A stretch of 64,000 nt of DNA from Desulfosporosinus nitroreducens (GTDB lineage Bacteria; Bacillota; Desulfitobacteriia; Desulfitobacteriales; Desulfitobacteriaceae): the NCBI RefSeq assembly GCF_023897015.1, contig NZ_JAMHFY010000018.1, positions 1 to 64,000 of the forward strand, given 5' to 3'. The notes below the pieces were generated by a model. The model did no database searches. It was given only the letters and a program-made list of their open reading frames with translations, and was not told where the DNA came from. Made by a program: the position numbers and the translations under genes. Shown piece by piece: positions 35,132-44,028 of this stretch. Numbering within the stretch: the stretch's first letter is position 1; each line of letters begins with the position of its first letter.

Positions 35132-35950
35132 CTATTCAGAAACATCTAACAACGCTCTTTCAAATTGATTCTTCATATTGAGAGTAGGAGTGACTATATC
35201 CATAGATTGATATGTCTTTTGAATGGCACGTGCAAGTGAAGAAACACTACTAAAAGTAGTATTCGGATGTATGAGATGATCAACAATTTTATCCTTTATC
35301 TCTTTAGATAATGACAAGTACATCGGTAACTTCATTTTTTCTAACACCAAAATATACTCTAATCTATCCTTTACACTATTTAAGGTATCTAATAAATGAT
35401 TCATATAATTACACTTTTCTAGTAGAACTTCTATCAATTCTTGCTCTGTTTGGTAATTCTTCTTTAATTGAACAATTTGTTCGACTACGCTTAATCTTCC
35501 TTCTTTGCCCAGATTGATATAATCCTTCTCATTTAATTCAATAAGAGCTTCATTAACCTCATCAATATCAATAGATTGGTTTATCGTTTGTAAAATTTGT
35601 TGTCGCGTAATCACAGTCTTTATCATCTTCTGCTTTACCGTTGCAGAAGATTTAAACTTTTTCTTTAGGGATCGCATTCTGAAATCACACTCTAACCGGT
35701 TATCTGAGCCAAGTGTCAGATTCTCTAACATAGGCAGTATTGAGCTAATTTCGTCCTCGCTTACTGTGCCTTTCGATTCTAGGTTTCCGAGTTTCTGGTT
35801 AAGATCTATAAATAGTTCTGACTGATCAATCGCCCCAGTAAATGTCAGATTCAAGTTGTTAAGTTGATTAATAACTTGTTCTTTATTGGATGATGCTATA
35901 GTTATCGGTATATTATTAATAGACGTTAATCTATTGTTCCTCAATACCAC
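35132..35950 (-). CDS. Hypothetical helical protein
   Basis: 272 residues from a GTG with AGGAGGATTCATT upstream. No signal peptide or membrane segment. It is mainly helical with coiled-coil stretches (about 140-215; EQIVQLKKNYQTEQELIEVL). I recognise no family. Its position between the SLAP paralogue and IS66 remnants, inside the 3.2-kb interval bounded by the shared hairpin repeats, suggests accessory DNA. Confidence 0.6.
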   Translation of the reverse strand: MVLRNNRLTSINNIPITIASSNKEQVINQLNNLNLTFTGAIDQSELFIDLNQKLGNLESKGTVSEDEISSILPMLENLTLGSDNRLECDFRMRSLKKKFKSSATVKQKMIKTVITRQQILQTINQSIDIDEVNEALIELNEKDYINLGKEGRLSVVEQIVQLKKNYQTEQELIEVLLEKCNYMNHLLDTLNSVKDRLEYILVLEKMKLPMYLSLSKEIKDKIVDHLIHPNTTFSSVSSLARAIQKTYQSMDIVTPTLNMKNQFERALLDVSE

Positions 35951-36289
35951 AATGAATCCTCCTAGTTTTGTATTTCGATTTTATTATATCATCCTTATGT
36001 TAACTCTAGCTATTAATAAGTTCAAAATTATTAATTTACTATTTTACCAAATACATGTAACTTAACTGTTCTACTTTGATTCACTCCTTTCATTTGTTTT
36101 GAAACACAAAAAGCCCCACGTTCTTTTGATTGAACGTGAGGCTTGAATTATATTTCGCAAATATATTATATATGTCTTAAAGGTCCGCAAATGCGAGTTT
36201 CTGCCAAGTAACTGCCTAATTTACATTAGGTAGCTAGTTATAAGCTTATGTATTTTGGTCCTTTCCTTGGGGGAGTATTTTGGTAAGGA
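35951..36289. other. Intergenic region with a terminator
   Basis: AT-rich with no gene seen. A stem AAGCCCCACGTTC/GAACGTGAGGCTT lies at 36111-36144 and is followed by T5 on the minus strand. It would terminate minus-strand transcripts from the IS66 fragment. Confidence 0.6.
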
Positions 36290-36526
36290 TTATAAGTCTA
36301 GCTGTTTCTTATGTAGTGAGATATAGAAAATAATGCAGTGAGATTCATAAATAATGTGAAGAGAATCCCTCGTAAAGAAAGATGCCCAGTCAATGTAACT
36401 ATGGTACTTAATTCCTTTAGCTTCACACCATTCCTTTACAGTAATACCGCTAGCGCGGCATTCGGCAACCAGTGCTTCTTTTTCACTCTTATCCACTACA
36501 ACAATACCTCCATGTAAGGTTTTCAT
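36290..36526 (-). pseudogene. IS66 TnpA-like fragment
   Basis: 78 codons. Residues about 15-48 (VAECRASGITVKEWCEAKGI, then KYHSYIDWA) match the N-terminal region of IS66 accessory protein TnpA. The remainder diverges into unrelated sequence, and no tnpB or transposase gene follows. The start lacks a ribosome site. It is a remnant. Confidence 0.7.
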
Positions 36527-36821
36527 GGGGATATTGTCTCATGAATGTATTGGGTTGACTATGCACCTGAAGATTAAGTGCTTACTTACATTCTCTTAGG
36601 TAACGCTATTTGTTCCACCGCTTACGAATTAACCTGTAGGAACTGCCTTAAAATTTATTTATTTATCCTGTAGTTTACACGGATGCACAAATATTGAAAT
36701 CGTCTTATAATAAATAAAATTATTAGAGCCTTAGGCTTACACCTGCACTAATTACAGGCGAAGGTATTCGAGAACTAAGATTTACGGTCTCTTGCTGTTC
36801 CTGAAGTTTAAACCTTCTAAC

Positions 36822-36946
36822 TCAGTAATGATAAGCAGTTTTCTTCAGCCCGTTTTGAATGCACCAAGCCTGGATACTCAATCCACTTTGGCAGCACTCT
36901 TCAATGCGGTCTCGCAACGTTGTTCTTGGGCTAAATCTCTTGCCAT
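36822..36946 (-). pseudogene. Second IS66 TnpA remnant (frameshifted)
   Basis: A good ribosome site (CAGGAGGTTTTGTT) leads into ATG and MARDLAQEQ. The match then continues in another frame as LRDRIEECCQSGLSIQAWC, followed by IQNGLKKTAYHY and a stop. This is the TnpA N-terminus with one frameshift, then loss of the rest of the element. Confidence 0.65.
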
Positions 36947-37106
36947 AACAAAACCTCCTGACTTCTAGTATTCACTGCTGTTAACAGAATTCCAAAAGAC
37001 AGAAGGTTTTTTCGAGCCGCTATTTTATCCGTAAGCGCTTACGGTAAATCCCTGCGGGATTTAGGTTACACTATTTGGGTTCGATAGTTCACATTATGCC
37101 AACAAG

Positions 37107-37138
37107 AAGAGAGCCCTCGCCGAAGCGAAGACTCTCTT
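37107..37138 (-). terminator. Hairpin with UUCG tetraloop after the repeat-protein gene
   Basis: Read on the minus strand, AAGAGAGTCTTCGC and GCGAGGGCTCTCTT pair fully if G-U pairs are allowed, closed by a TTCG loop. The stem is perfect only in minus-strand RNA, so it most likely serves the gene at 37247-39538. Confidence 0.7.
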
Positions 37139-37188
37139 AATTAATTGTCAGAATAGTTTCCCATTGTGTGGGGGTCAGACCGAGCAGA

Positions 37189-37226
37189 CCCCGGGGGAAG
37201 GAGCCGCTAGGCTACTTCCCTCAAGC
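37189..37226. repeat. Shared hairpin element, copy 2
   Basis: CCGGGGGAAGGAGCCGCTAG followed by GCTACTTCCCTCAAGC, the same element as copy 1 in direct orientation 3.24 kb away. The preceding hairpin differs in sequence (GGGGTC/GACCCC). It lies just past the stop of the minus-strand repeat-protein gene. Confidence 0.7.
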
Positions 37227-37246
37227 TGGAGGCTTTTACCGAGCAT

Positions 37247-39538
37247 TTATAGCCCAGCAGCATTCTTAATCGCAGTAATAGTAGTGAACTCAGCAGCAGG
37301 AGTTTGTGCTTGTAGCTCTACCAATTTAGTGAGAACTAAATCTGCTGCATCAATCTGTTGACTTTCTGTTAAAGCTGCAAATTCGGGGAATTCAGTTACA
37401 TCTAAGGCTGTAATCATATCAGTGATATTAGCAGCTAAGTTAACATTACCTAAGAAGGTGGTACGAGCAGCAATTTGAGTTGCAATTTCAGTAGTTACAT
37501 CTGTAGTAAGGGCAAACTCATCAGCTGGCGGTCCAGCAATAGCATCTCTAGCAGCTAATACTAACTCCGCAACTTCTAACTTTGCGGTAGAATTAAGGTT
37601 AATATAAGCTGTTGTTCCTTGAGCAACCGCTACTGCAGTTAATGCAGTACGCATTTCAGTAGCAGTTGTTGCATCATTAACAGCAACTAAACGAATAGCT
37701 GCATCAGCAACGCTATTTGCTGCAGTTATTACGTTGGTTTGAATGTCACCTGCATTTGCAATAGTTGCACCACCATCTACTAATGCCTTGTATTCGGTTA
37801 TTAATTCAGGTCTAACGTTGGTTAATGCTAATGGTGTAGCTTGAAGCGCAACAAGGAGTTCTTGTTCAGTTGTAGCTGCTACTACAGCTGCCACAGCACT
37901 AGTTAATCCGCTACCGTTACCAGCATTAATTACGTTATTTTGGACGTCAGCTGCAGTTACAATAACTGCACCACCATCTACTAAAGTTTTGTAAGCAGCA
38001 ATCAAGTCAGGATTAACAAGAGTAAGAGCTAGGTCATCAGATTGTAAAGCAGTAAGTAATCCTGCTTCTGTAGTTGCATTGTCAACAGCTATAATAGCAG
38101 TTACAACATCTAGTCTATCAAGATAACCTTCTTTAAGTGTATTTACGGCTAGATCTTCCATTCCATTTACTAAAGCTGTTGCAGTAGTAACCTTGGCAGT
38201 CGTCAATGGTCCAGTCTCAGCAGCCACTACTGCTGTTAATGCCTGAGCATTATTAACAGTATTAATGTCCACTTGAACTGCTGCTACAGTTATCTCTGTT
38301 CCATTGAGAGCTGCATCGTATGTTGCAATTAAATTAGTGTTTACGCGTGCAAACGCAGAGTTCTGAAGCGCTGCAAGTAATTGAACTTGATTTGTTGCAT
38401 CCATAACTGCTGCCACTGCAATCATATCATTGATTACTAATTGTGCATCAGCTTTGTAGTCAACATCAACACCTCGTGCTGTAGCTACAGCTTGCGGTAA
38501 TGCTTCTGGTAAAGCTGTTACTGCCGCTTGTGCAGCAGCAATGAATGTTACTGCAGGGGTTGCACCATTATCACCATTAGGAGTTGTAGTAAGAGTAGTC
38601 ATAGCGCCTTGAGCTGCAACAACTAATGTATTGACGTCAGCATTTGATACAGTTGTATTAGCTGCATTGACGATTGCCTGAATTTCGGCTATCGTATCTG
38701 TTGCTGTAGGTACAGCATTTGCAGCATCTATATCTGTTGTATAAGCCCCAATTAAATCAACATTTGCGTTCACAAATGGTTTAGCGCTTAATAATTGGTA
38801 TAATGCTACTTGGTTTACTGCGTCAGCAGCTGTATTTACTCCTGCAACGATATTGTTAACTGACAATTGTACAGAGTTGATTCTGGCTTGAAGTAATGTT
38901 CTTGTGTCTGAAGCTGGTAAAGCAGTTACAAGCACTTGAGATGCTGCTAAATCTGCTTCTAGTAAACTACCTTCAGCTAAAACAACTGCGTCAGTAGCTG
39001 CTTGAAGAGCAACAACAGCAGGATCCTGGTAGTTAACTGTCTCAGTGTATGTTACTCCATCATATACAAATAAAACAACATTATCACCATGTACTAATGC
39101 TGTTTCAAGAGTAATTTCTACAGGAGCTGCAACACCTTCAAAAGTTACTGAAATCGTAGTACTGTTAATAGCACTTACACTAGCAACAACCAGTCCCTGT
39201 GCATCTCCAGGTTCACCCGTACCATCCCAGATTGGCCCTGTCTTTGGTGCTTGATTAGCTGTTTCGAACTGTACTAATGTCTGACCTTCACTAGCTAAGT
39301 AATCGTCAACGTTAACAGAACTACCGTCATCGTTTAAGTCAATGAAAATTCCATTAGCAACATTTTGCAGTAAATAGGTTCTGAAGGATTGATTATAATT
39401 TTCATCACTATAGGTTCTGTCCAAATTAAATCCGACATCACCTACATGTACAGTTGCTGCCAAAGCTGAAGAACACATTCCTAAAACCAATGCAGAAGTA
39501 AGTCCAACAACTAATGCTTTTTTATTAGGTCTTTTCAT
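37247..39538 (-). CDS. Secreted S-layer-like repeat protein
   Basis: 763 residues. Signal peptide 1-27 (ALVLGMCSSALAA). A unique N-terminal domain (about 28-100; VGFNLDRTYSDENYNQSFRT) is followed by an Ig-like segment (VSAINSTTISVTFEG) and then a series of helical repeats with the pattern TEQELLVALQATPLALTNVR / PELITEYKALVDGG. It has no CWB2 or SLH domain, so anchoring must come through another part. The same repeat types occur in the truncated gene at 29512-31686. Very Ala/Thr/Val-rich, few charged residues. Strong ACGGAGGT site. Probably a surface-array or surface-associated protein. Confidence 0.75.
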   Translation of the reverse strand: MKRPNKKALVVGLTSALVLGMCSSALAATVHVGDVGFNLDRTYSDENYNQSFRTYLLQNVANGIFIDLNDDGSSVNVDDYLASEGQTLVQFETANQAPKTGPIWDGTGEPGDAQGLVVASVSAINSTTISVTFEGVAAPVEITLETALVHGDNVVLFVYDGVTYTETVNYQDPAVVALQAATDAVVLAEGSLLEADLAASQVLVTALPASDTRTLLQARINSVQLSVNNIVAGVNTAADAVNQVALYQLLSAKPFVNANVDLIGAYTTDIDAANAVPTATDTIAEIQAIVNAANTTVSNADVNTLVVAAQGAMTTLTTTPNGDNGATPAVTFIAAAQAAVTALPEALPQAVATARGVDVDYKADAQLVINDMIAVAAVMDATNQVQLLAALQNSAFARVNTNLIATYDAALNGTEITVAAVQVDINTVNNAQALTAVVAAETGPLTTAKVTTATALVNGMEDLAVNTLKEGYLDRLDVVTAIIAVDNATTEAGLLTALQSDDLALTLVNPDLIAAYKTLVDGGAVIVTAADVQNNVINAGNGSGLTSAVAAVVAATTEQELLVALQATPLALTNVRPELITEYKALVDGGATIANAGDIQTNVITAANSVADAAIRLVAVNDATTATEMRTALTAVAVAQGTTAYINLNSTAKLEVAELVLAARDAIAGPPADEFALTTDVTTEIATQIAARTTFLGNVNLAANITDMITALDVTEFPEFAALTESQQIDAADLVLTKLVELQAQTPAAEFTTITAIKNAAGL

Positions 39539-39581
39539 ACTGTCAAACCTCCGTTTATTAATTAAGTATAATTAGATACAT

Positions 39582-39614
39582 GAGTGGCTCACAGTGCTCA
39601 GCTGTGAGCCACTC
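39582..39614. terminator. Terminator-like hairpin between surface genes
   Basis: GAGTGGCTCACAG and CTGTGAGCCACTC form a 13-base stem with a 7-base loop, between the stop of the S-layer gene (39626) and the start of the next gene. Confidence 0.7.
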
Positions 39615-39625
39615 TATTATTTATG

Positions 39626-42600
39626 CTATTTCGTGATAGTTACTGTTTTTGTTGCTCCGTCTGCAACGATTTCAAATTCAATTTCATTTGAACCTGCATC
39701 ATACGCTCCAGCAACTGTTTTATATACTCCATCAGCTAACTGTACGTCCTGTGCCTGACCATCAACGGAGATTACTTTAACGGAGGTTACATTAGCTGGG
39801 AAATCTACTTTAACTCCAAATGCAATTCCGCCAAGACCATCTTTAGTGCTAACATCTGAAGCTGTTAAGTCACCTAAGACTACTCCTTGTGTTCCATCTT
39901 TCTTAGCAGCTTTATAAGTTGCTACTGCTGCATCTAGTGCATTAGCTGCAGCTGTTACTTCTGCGGCTGTATCAACTGTCGTTTTAGCATCTGTTGCTGT
40001 TTGGATAGCAGTAGCCAAGTTAGCTTGAACAGTTGCTGTTACCCATTTAGTACCTACTGCTACATCAGCGCCATCAACACTAGTTACTACTTTAGCTGCG
40101 TTTGCTGCTGTAATTGCAGTGTTGATAGGGGCTAGGCTAAGTTGACCTTCTGGCTCCATAACGAAGAACTTAACAAATTTACCAGTTTTTGCATCTTTAA
40201 CAATCGTTACATTTGTCTCACCGCGAAGATCGGATAAGGACTCATCAGTGATGTCATTGTTGTCATAACCATCGAGCACTAAGCCGTTGTCAGCAAGTTT
40301 GTAGGTGTCACCATTTGTAAATGTGACTTCTTTGCTACCAACATCAACCGTTTTAACACTCAATCCAGTCATTACACGATCTGCAAAGTTGTCATCAATA
40401 TCTGAGTCAGCGGTAGCAAGATCCTTAACAATATCAGAGTTGTCTTCATCAAATTCAAGAATTACTACATCGCCTTTGGCAAGATCACTGCTCTTTTCGA
40501 ATCCAGCAACCTCATCAACTTTATAAGTTTGCTCTTTGCCACCTGCGAATACAGTAAGACTAACTACTTCATCATCGGTATTACGAAGGATTTTAGTAAC
40601 TACAGCTTCATCATAAGTGGTGTCTGAGCTGTCTGTTTTATCATACCAAATAGCTACTACTTCTTGATCGTCATTGTAGATGTAATTTCCACTAACGATT
40701 TCTGAGCCGTCGTAGTCGCCAAAGGTTGTTACTTCGTAATCATCAGCGTCAGTATCAACACCATCTTCAGTAGCGTCAAAGAGTACAGTACCGGAAACTA
40801 ACTTATATCCATTTACATACTTATCACCAGCTTCAATGCCGCTAGTAATTGTCTCGATACCCACATCCTCGGATGAACCACTAAAGAATTCGATTTCTTC
40901 AAGGTTACCGTCATCATCTAAGTGTAACTTGACTAAACTTCCAGCGTCAGCTTCGTCATCGAAGGAAATAGTTACATCAGATTTGTTGCCGGTATTGTCT
41001 GAAAGGACAATACCATCCTCAGCAGCGTTTAGAGATGCTGTCCAATCATTTGAACCATCGTTATCAATGTCGTATTCTTCACCATCGACAGTAATAGTAT
41101 CAAAGTCTTCTAAATCCATATCAAATGAGAGTTCATCCTCATCTGCATTTACAGCTTCAATTTCAACTTTGTCTCTAGCTGTTTCATAACCAATGATATC
41201 CTTGGTTAACACTGCAACTTTTGAATTACCTTCAACAAGAGCAGTATCTCCACTGATATAGATTAGGTTACCGGCATAGTCAGCGTAAAGCGCTACATCA
41301 CCAGCGGCTTGAAGTTCTTCTGCTGCATCAGAGTCTACGTCAGTAACTTCACCGTCTTCATCGATGTAAACTGCTCCGCCTTGCTCATAATCGAAGTCTT
41401 CTGCTACTTCAGAGTCATAATCAAATTCGTAAGTTTCTCCATCGACTTCAATTGCGTCCGCAAAAACCTCATCAATTTCGCCAGATGCAACTTTATTATT
41501 CAGAACTTCAGCATAACCGTCCTCATCTGCGTCTTCGTTGAAGAATAACAGATCGCCTTCCTTGAGATCAGCAGCTGCAATTACTTTTCCGTCTTTGATG
41601 ATAGTAGCGTCTGAAGCGTCAAAGTCACTGGATCCTTCAATACCAATAACTTCATCATCATCATTAACTGAATCGACGATTAAGAAGTCGCGTAAAGTAT
41701 ACGCACTAACGAATTCAACGTCTCCTGAAGCGTCAAAGCCTACTTTTGCAAAGTTGTACTTCTCATCAAGAAGATCATCGTCTTCAATGTCTACTTCTTC
41801 GCCATTTACATAGAATTTAAATTTCTCTTTTGAGGTGCCAGAGAAATCTTCCTCAGAGATATCATATGCTTCGTCTTCTCCAAGAAGTGTGATCTCGTCC
41901 TCATCTGACACTTCGATTGCATCAACTTTTGAAGTTGTACTTAATAATTTGAAATTAACTAATTCGTTATCACCATCGTACCAAACCTGTGCGAGTTCAC
42001 CCAGTGCAGCTTGATAATCAAGCTTAAAGCTATCAGGTACATCAAGAGTTACTACATTGCCGGCATAGGTGCCTTTATCGATAGCAACCTTAATTTCTTT
42101 ATCGACTGCGTTGATATCAATTACACGAACTTTTTGGGAATTCGGACGGTTGAAGGTAAACGATAGAATCGTTCCATTAGCATTTACTGTAACGTTATAA
42201 TCTTGAAGGTACTCAAGTACTCTTTCATCATCATCTTGAGAGTACAATTCAACAGTTGCAGTTAAATTGTTAGAAGACATTTGTACACTTTTAATGCCAT
42301 AACGTGCCATTGTATCAGCATTTTTAACTGTAATATCTGAGGTTTGAAGTCCAGATACAGGCTTGCTGAAGACAATTTCAAGGTACTTGTTTGAATCGTC
42401 AAGAGCACTTACGGAGACGATTTCCAACTTATTAGAGTCAGGGGTTACTTGACCAGCAGCAACTCCAAGACGAACACTTTCAGGAACAACATATTCTCCG
42501 CCAAGAGCAGTTACTACAGTAGTAGCAGTTGCTTTACTGTAAGTGAAAGCTGCAGCAGCAGGAACTGTTTTGCCATCTGTAAGTACGATAGCGGATTTGG

Positions 42601-43423
42601 TTTGAGCTGCAAGCGGAGCACCTGCGAGAGCATCAATACCGGTTATGCCGTTGGCAACATAGACATTCTCAAATGCGAGAGCGGAAGCAAAGTCTTGGAT
42701 TACTTGGTTGTTGGTGTCATAAGCAGACATTCCAGCGTGGCGAGTAGCACTTGGAAGTCCAGCTTTTACAGCATCACTGATGACGCCGGTTCCACCGATA
42801 ACATCACTAGCTGCGATAGCGCTGTTAGCAGCTAAGTAAGCAGCCACACTAGCAGGAAGCGCATCTTTGTCAGTTAAGAGGATTGGTTGATTAGCAGCAG
42901 AAGCTACTGAAGCGATAGAGAGTGCATCTACTACAGTGTTAGCTACTGCAACTTTAGTTACACCAGTCATTTTCTTAGCGATGTTGACGGATGTTTCAGC
43001 ACGGTCATATCCACCAAGAGAAACAACTTCAATACCCATAGCTTTTAACTCATCAATAACACCTTGTTTGATAACAGCGGTTCCGCTAGTTACATAGACG
43101 GTTTTAACTGCGAGTTTAGTGAGTTCAGCTTTAGTAGCTGCGTCCAGGGTGTTTCCAGCTCCGGTTAAAAGAATAGGTGCTTTCAAGGAAGCTGCGAGTG
43201 GGCCAGCGGTCAATGCATCAACCATACCATAGGAAGCTGAGGATGCGAGAATTGCTGCGCCAGTATAACCTGTTTGATCAGCAATATTTACAGCGGTTTG
43301 CTCAGCAGTTACACCTGCGATACGAGTTGGTACTGTTGTGGCAGCAAAAACATTAAAAGGAATCAAGCTTAATGTCATACCTGCGATAGCCAAGGAGGCT
43401 AAGGCTTTTTTAGTTTTCTTCAT
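39626..43423 (-). CDS. S-layer protein A with three CWB2 domains (1265 aa)
   Basis: Signal peptide 1-27 (IPFNVFAA). Three CWB2 modules (PF04122; about 33-320) include APILLTGAGNTLDAATKAEL, PILLTDKDALPASVAAYLA and SAIVLTDGKTVPAAAAF. These bind anionic wall polysaccharide in clostridia. The body (about 330-1090) is highly acidic (DEDGEVTDVDSDAAEEL), ending with a helical and Ig-like tail of about 170 residues absent from S-layer protein B. Acidic loops suggest calcium binding. Homologous to protein B along the shared length. Long conserved leader upstream. Confidence 0.92.
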   Translation of the reverse strand: MKKTKKALASLAIAGMTLSLIPFNVFAATTVPTRIAGVTAEQTAVNIADQTGYTGAAILASSASYGMVDALTAGPLAASLKAPILLTGAGNTLDAATKAELTKLAVKTVYVTSGTAVIKQGVIDELKAMGIEVVSLGGYDRAETSVNIAKKMTGVTKVAVANTVVDALSIASVASAANQPILLTDKDALPASVAAYLAANSAIAASDVIGGTGVISDAVKAGLPSATRHAGMSAYDTNNQVIQDFASALAFENVYVANGITGIDALAGAPLAAQTKSAIVLTDGKTVPAAAAFTYSKATATTVVTALGGEYVVPESVRLGVAAGQVTPDSNKLEIVSVSALDDSNKYLEIVFSKPVSGLQTSDITVKNADTMARYGIKSVQMSSNNLTATVELYSQDDDERVLEYLQDYNVTVNANGTILSFTFNRPNSQKVRVIDINAVDKEIKVAIDKGTYAGNVVTLDVPDSFKLDYQAALGELAQVWYDGDNELVNFKLLSTTSKVDAIEVSDEDEITLLGEDEAYDISEEDFSGTSKEKFKFYVNGEEVDIEDDDLLDEKYNFAKVGFDASGDVEFVSAYTLRDFLIVDSVNDDDEVIGIEGSSDFDASDATIIKDGKVIAAADLKEGDLLFFNEDADEDGYAEVLNNKVASGEIDEVFADAIEVDGETYEFDYDSEVAEDFDYEQGGAVYIDEDGEVTDVDSDAAEELQAAGDVALYADYAGNLIYISGDTALVEGNSKVAVLTKDIIGYETARDKVEIEAVNADEDELSFDMDLEDFDTITVDGEEYDIDNDGSNDWTASLNAAEDGIVLSDNTGNKSDVTISFDDEADAGSLVKLHLDDDGNLEEIEFFSGSSEDVGIETITSGIEAGDKYVNGYKLVSGTVLFDATEDGVDTDADDYEVTTFGDYDGSEIVSGNYIYNDDQEVVAIWYDKTDSSDTTYDEAVVTKILRNTDDEVVSLTVFAGGKEQTYKVDEVAGFEKSSDLAKGDVVILEFDEDNSDIVKDLATADSDIDDNFADRVMTGLSVKTVDVGSKEVTFTNGDTYKLADNGLVLDGYDNNDITDESLSDLRGETNVTIVKDAKTGKFVKFFVMEPEGQLSLAPINTAITAANAAKVVTSVDGADVAVGTKWVTATVQANLATAIQTATDAKTTVDTAAEVTAAANALDAAVATYKAAKKDGTQGVVLGDLTASDVSTKDGLGGIAFGVKVDFPANVTSVKVISVDGQAQDVQLADGVYKTVAGAYDAGSNEIEFEIVADGATKTVTITK

Positions 43424-43640
43424 GTAGTGAATTTCTCCTCTCGTAATTGGATCTCTTTCTTTTAGGAAATGAACTATCTCTCTTTTACCAGGACGTCTTT
43501 TAGTCGCCCCTCACCCCCTTAAAATGTGTAGCACAATCTTTAGACATTGCGCAATATCTAAAAGCATTCCACAGAATAAACGGGAGCGTCCCCCCAAAGG
43601 ATGACGGTATTTCATCCCTCCTGTGGCGTACCATTTAGAA
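43424..43640 (-). promoter_or_regulatory. Conserved leader of S-layer gene A
   Basis: Aligns with 51050-51251 upstream of S-layer gene B. Shared features in order are a hairpin with GAAATAC (GGATGA/TCATCC here), GGGACGCTCCC, GTGGAAT, a 24-base near-palindrome (43539-43562) centred about 128 bases before the ATG, AAGGGGGTG, a stem GGGGCG/CGTCCT, and GAGAGGAGAAATTCA before the start. Stem bases differ between copies while pairing is kept. Confidence 0.7.
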
Positions 43641-44028
43641 CGCATAGAAAATGGAGATTAGAACGCATGGGAAATGAAGAAACCACAAAAGGCCTATATT
43701 AGCTATATATATTCTTCGTTATAGCCAATATTCCTGCTTGCTGTCCGATTTTTTTTATAGGGACTTGCACTGGCTTTATCCCCCTCGGACAAGTTTCCAA
43801 TGTACTTGTCTTAGTTTACACTAAAACCTACTAGTTTTCCACCATTAGTCAAAAAATATACTTACTTTCAATGGAATAATTGAAGTATAGCACAAAATTC
43901 GACTCTAAATGTGGACATTTTATGGAGTTTCAACAATTAATCCGGGAACCCACTTGGTACTTTACAAATTTAACATGCTTTAACCTATGAATCAATGCCC
44001 AATTTAGGGCAAACTAAATTGTTAATGC
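43641..44028. other. Intergenic region upstream of S-layer gene A
   Basis: No gene seen. On the minus strand there are a TTGACT box near 43852 (no convincing -10 box at standard spacing), an interrupted TGTCCGA/TCGGACA pair (about 43740-43795), two near-repeats of CATTTTCTATGCGTTCTAA type, and near 44000 a CAATTTAG/CTAAATTG hairpin that may end the amidase transcript. Confidence 0.4.

Larger units (their letters stand above)
36527..37246. other. Insertion-sequence scar region
   Basis: No intact gene. It holds a second IS66 TnpA fragment (36822-36946), a 16-base palindrome CCGTAAGCGCTTACGG (37029-37044), a small hairpin AAATCCCTGCGGGATTT, a UUCG-loop terminator (37107-37138) and copy 2 of the shared hairpin element. 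Confidence 0.65.

Noticed and set aside
42449..42835. Ser-rich frame antisense to S-layer gene A (and its counterpart at 51852-52223 antisense to gene B)
   Set aside because: Both are mirror images of conserved CWB2 coding sequence; the similarity follows from the sense strand.
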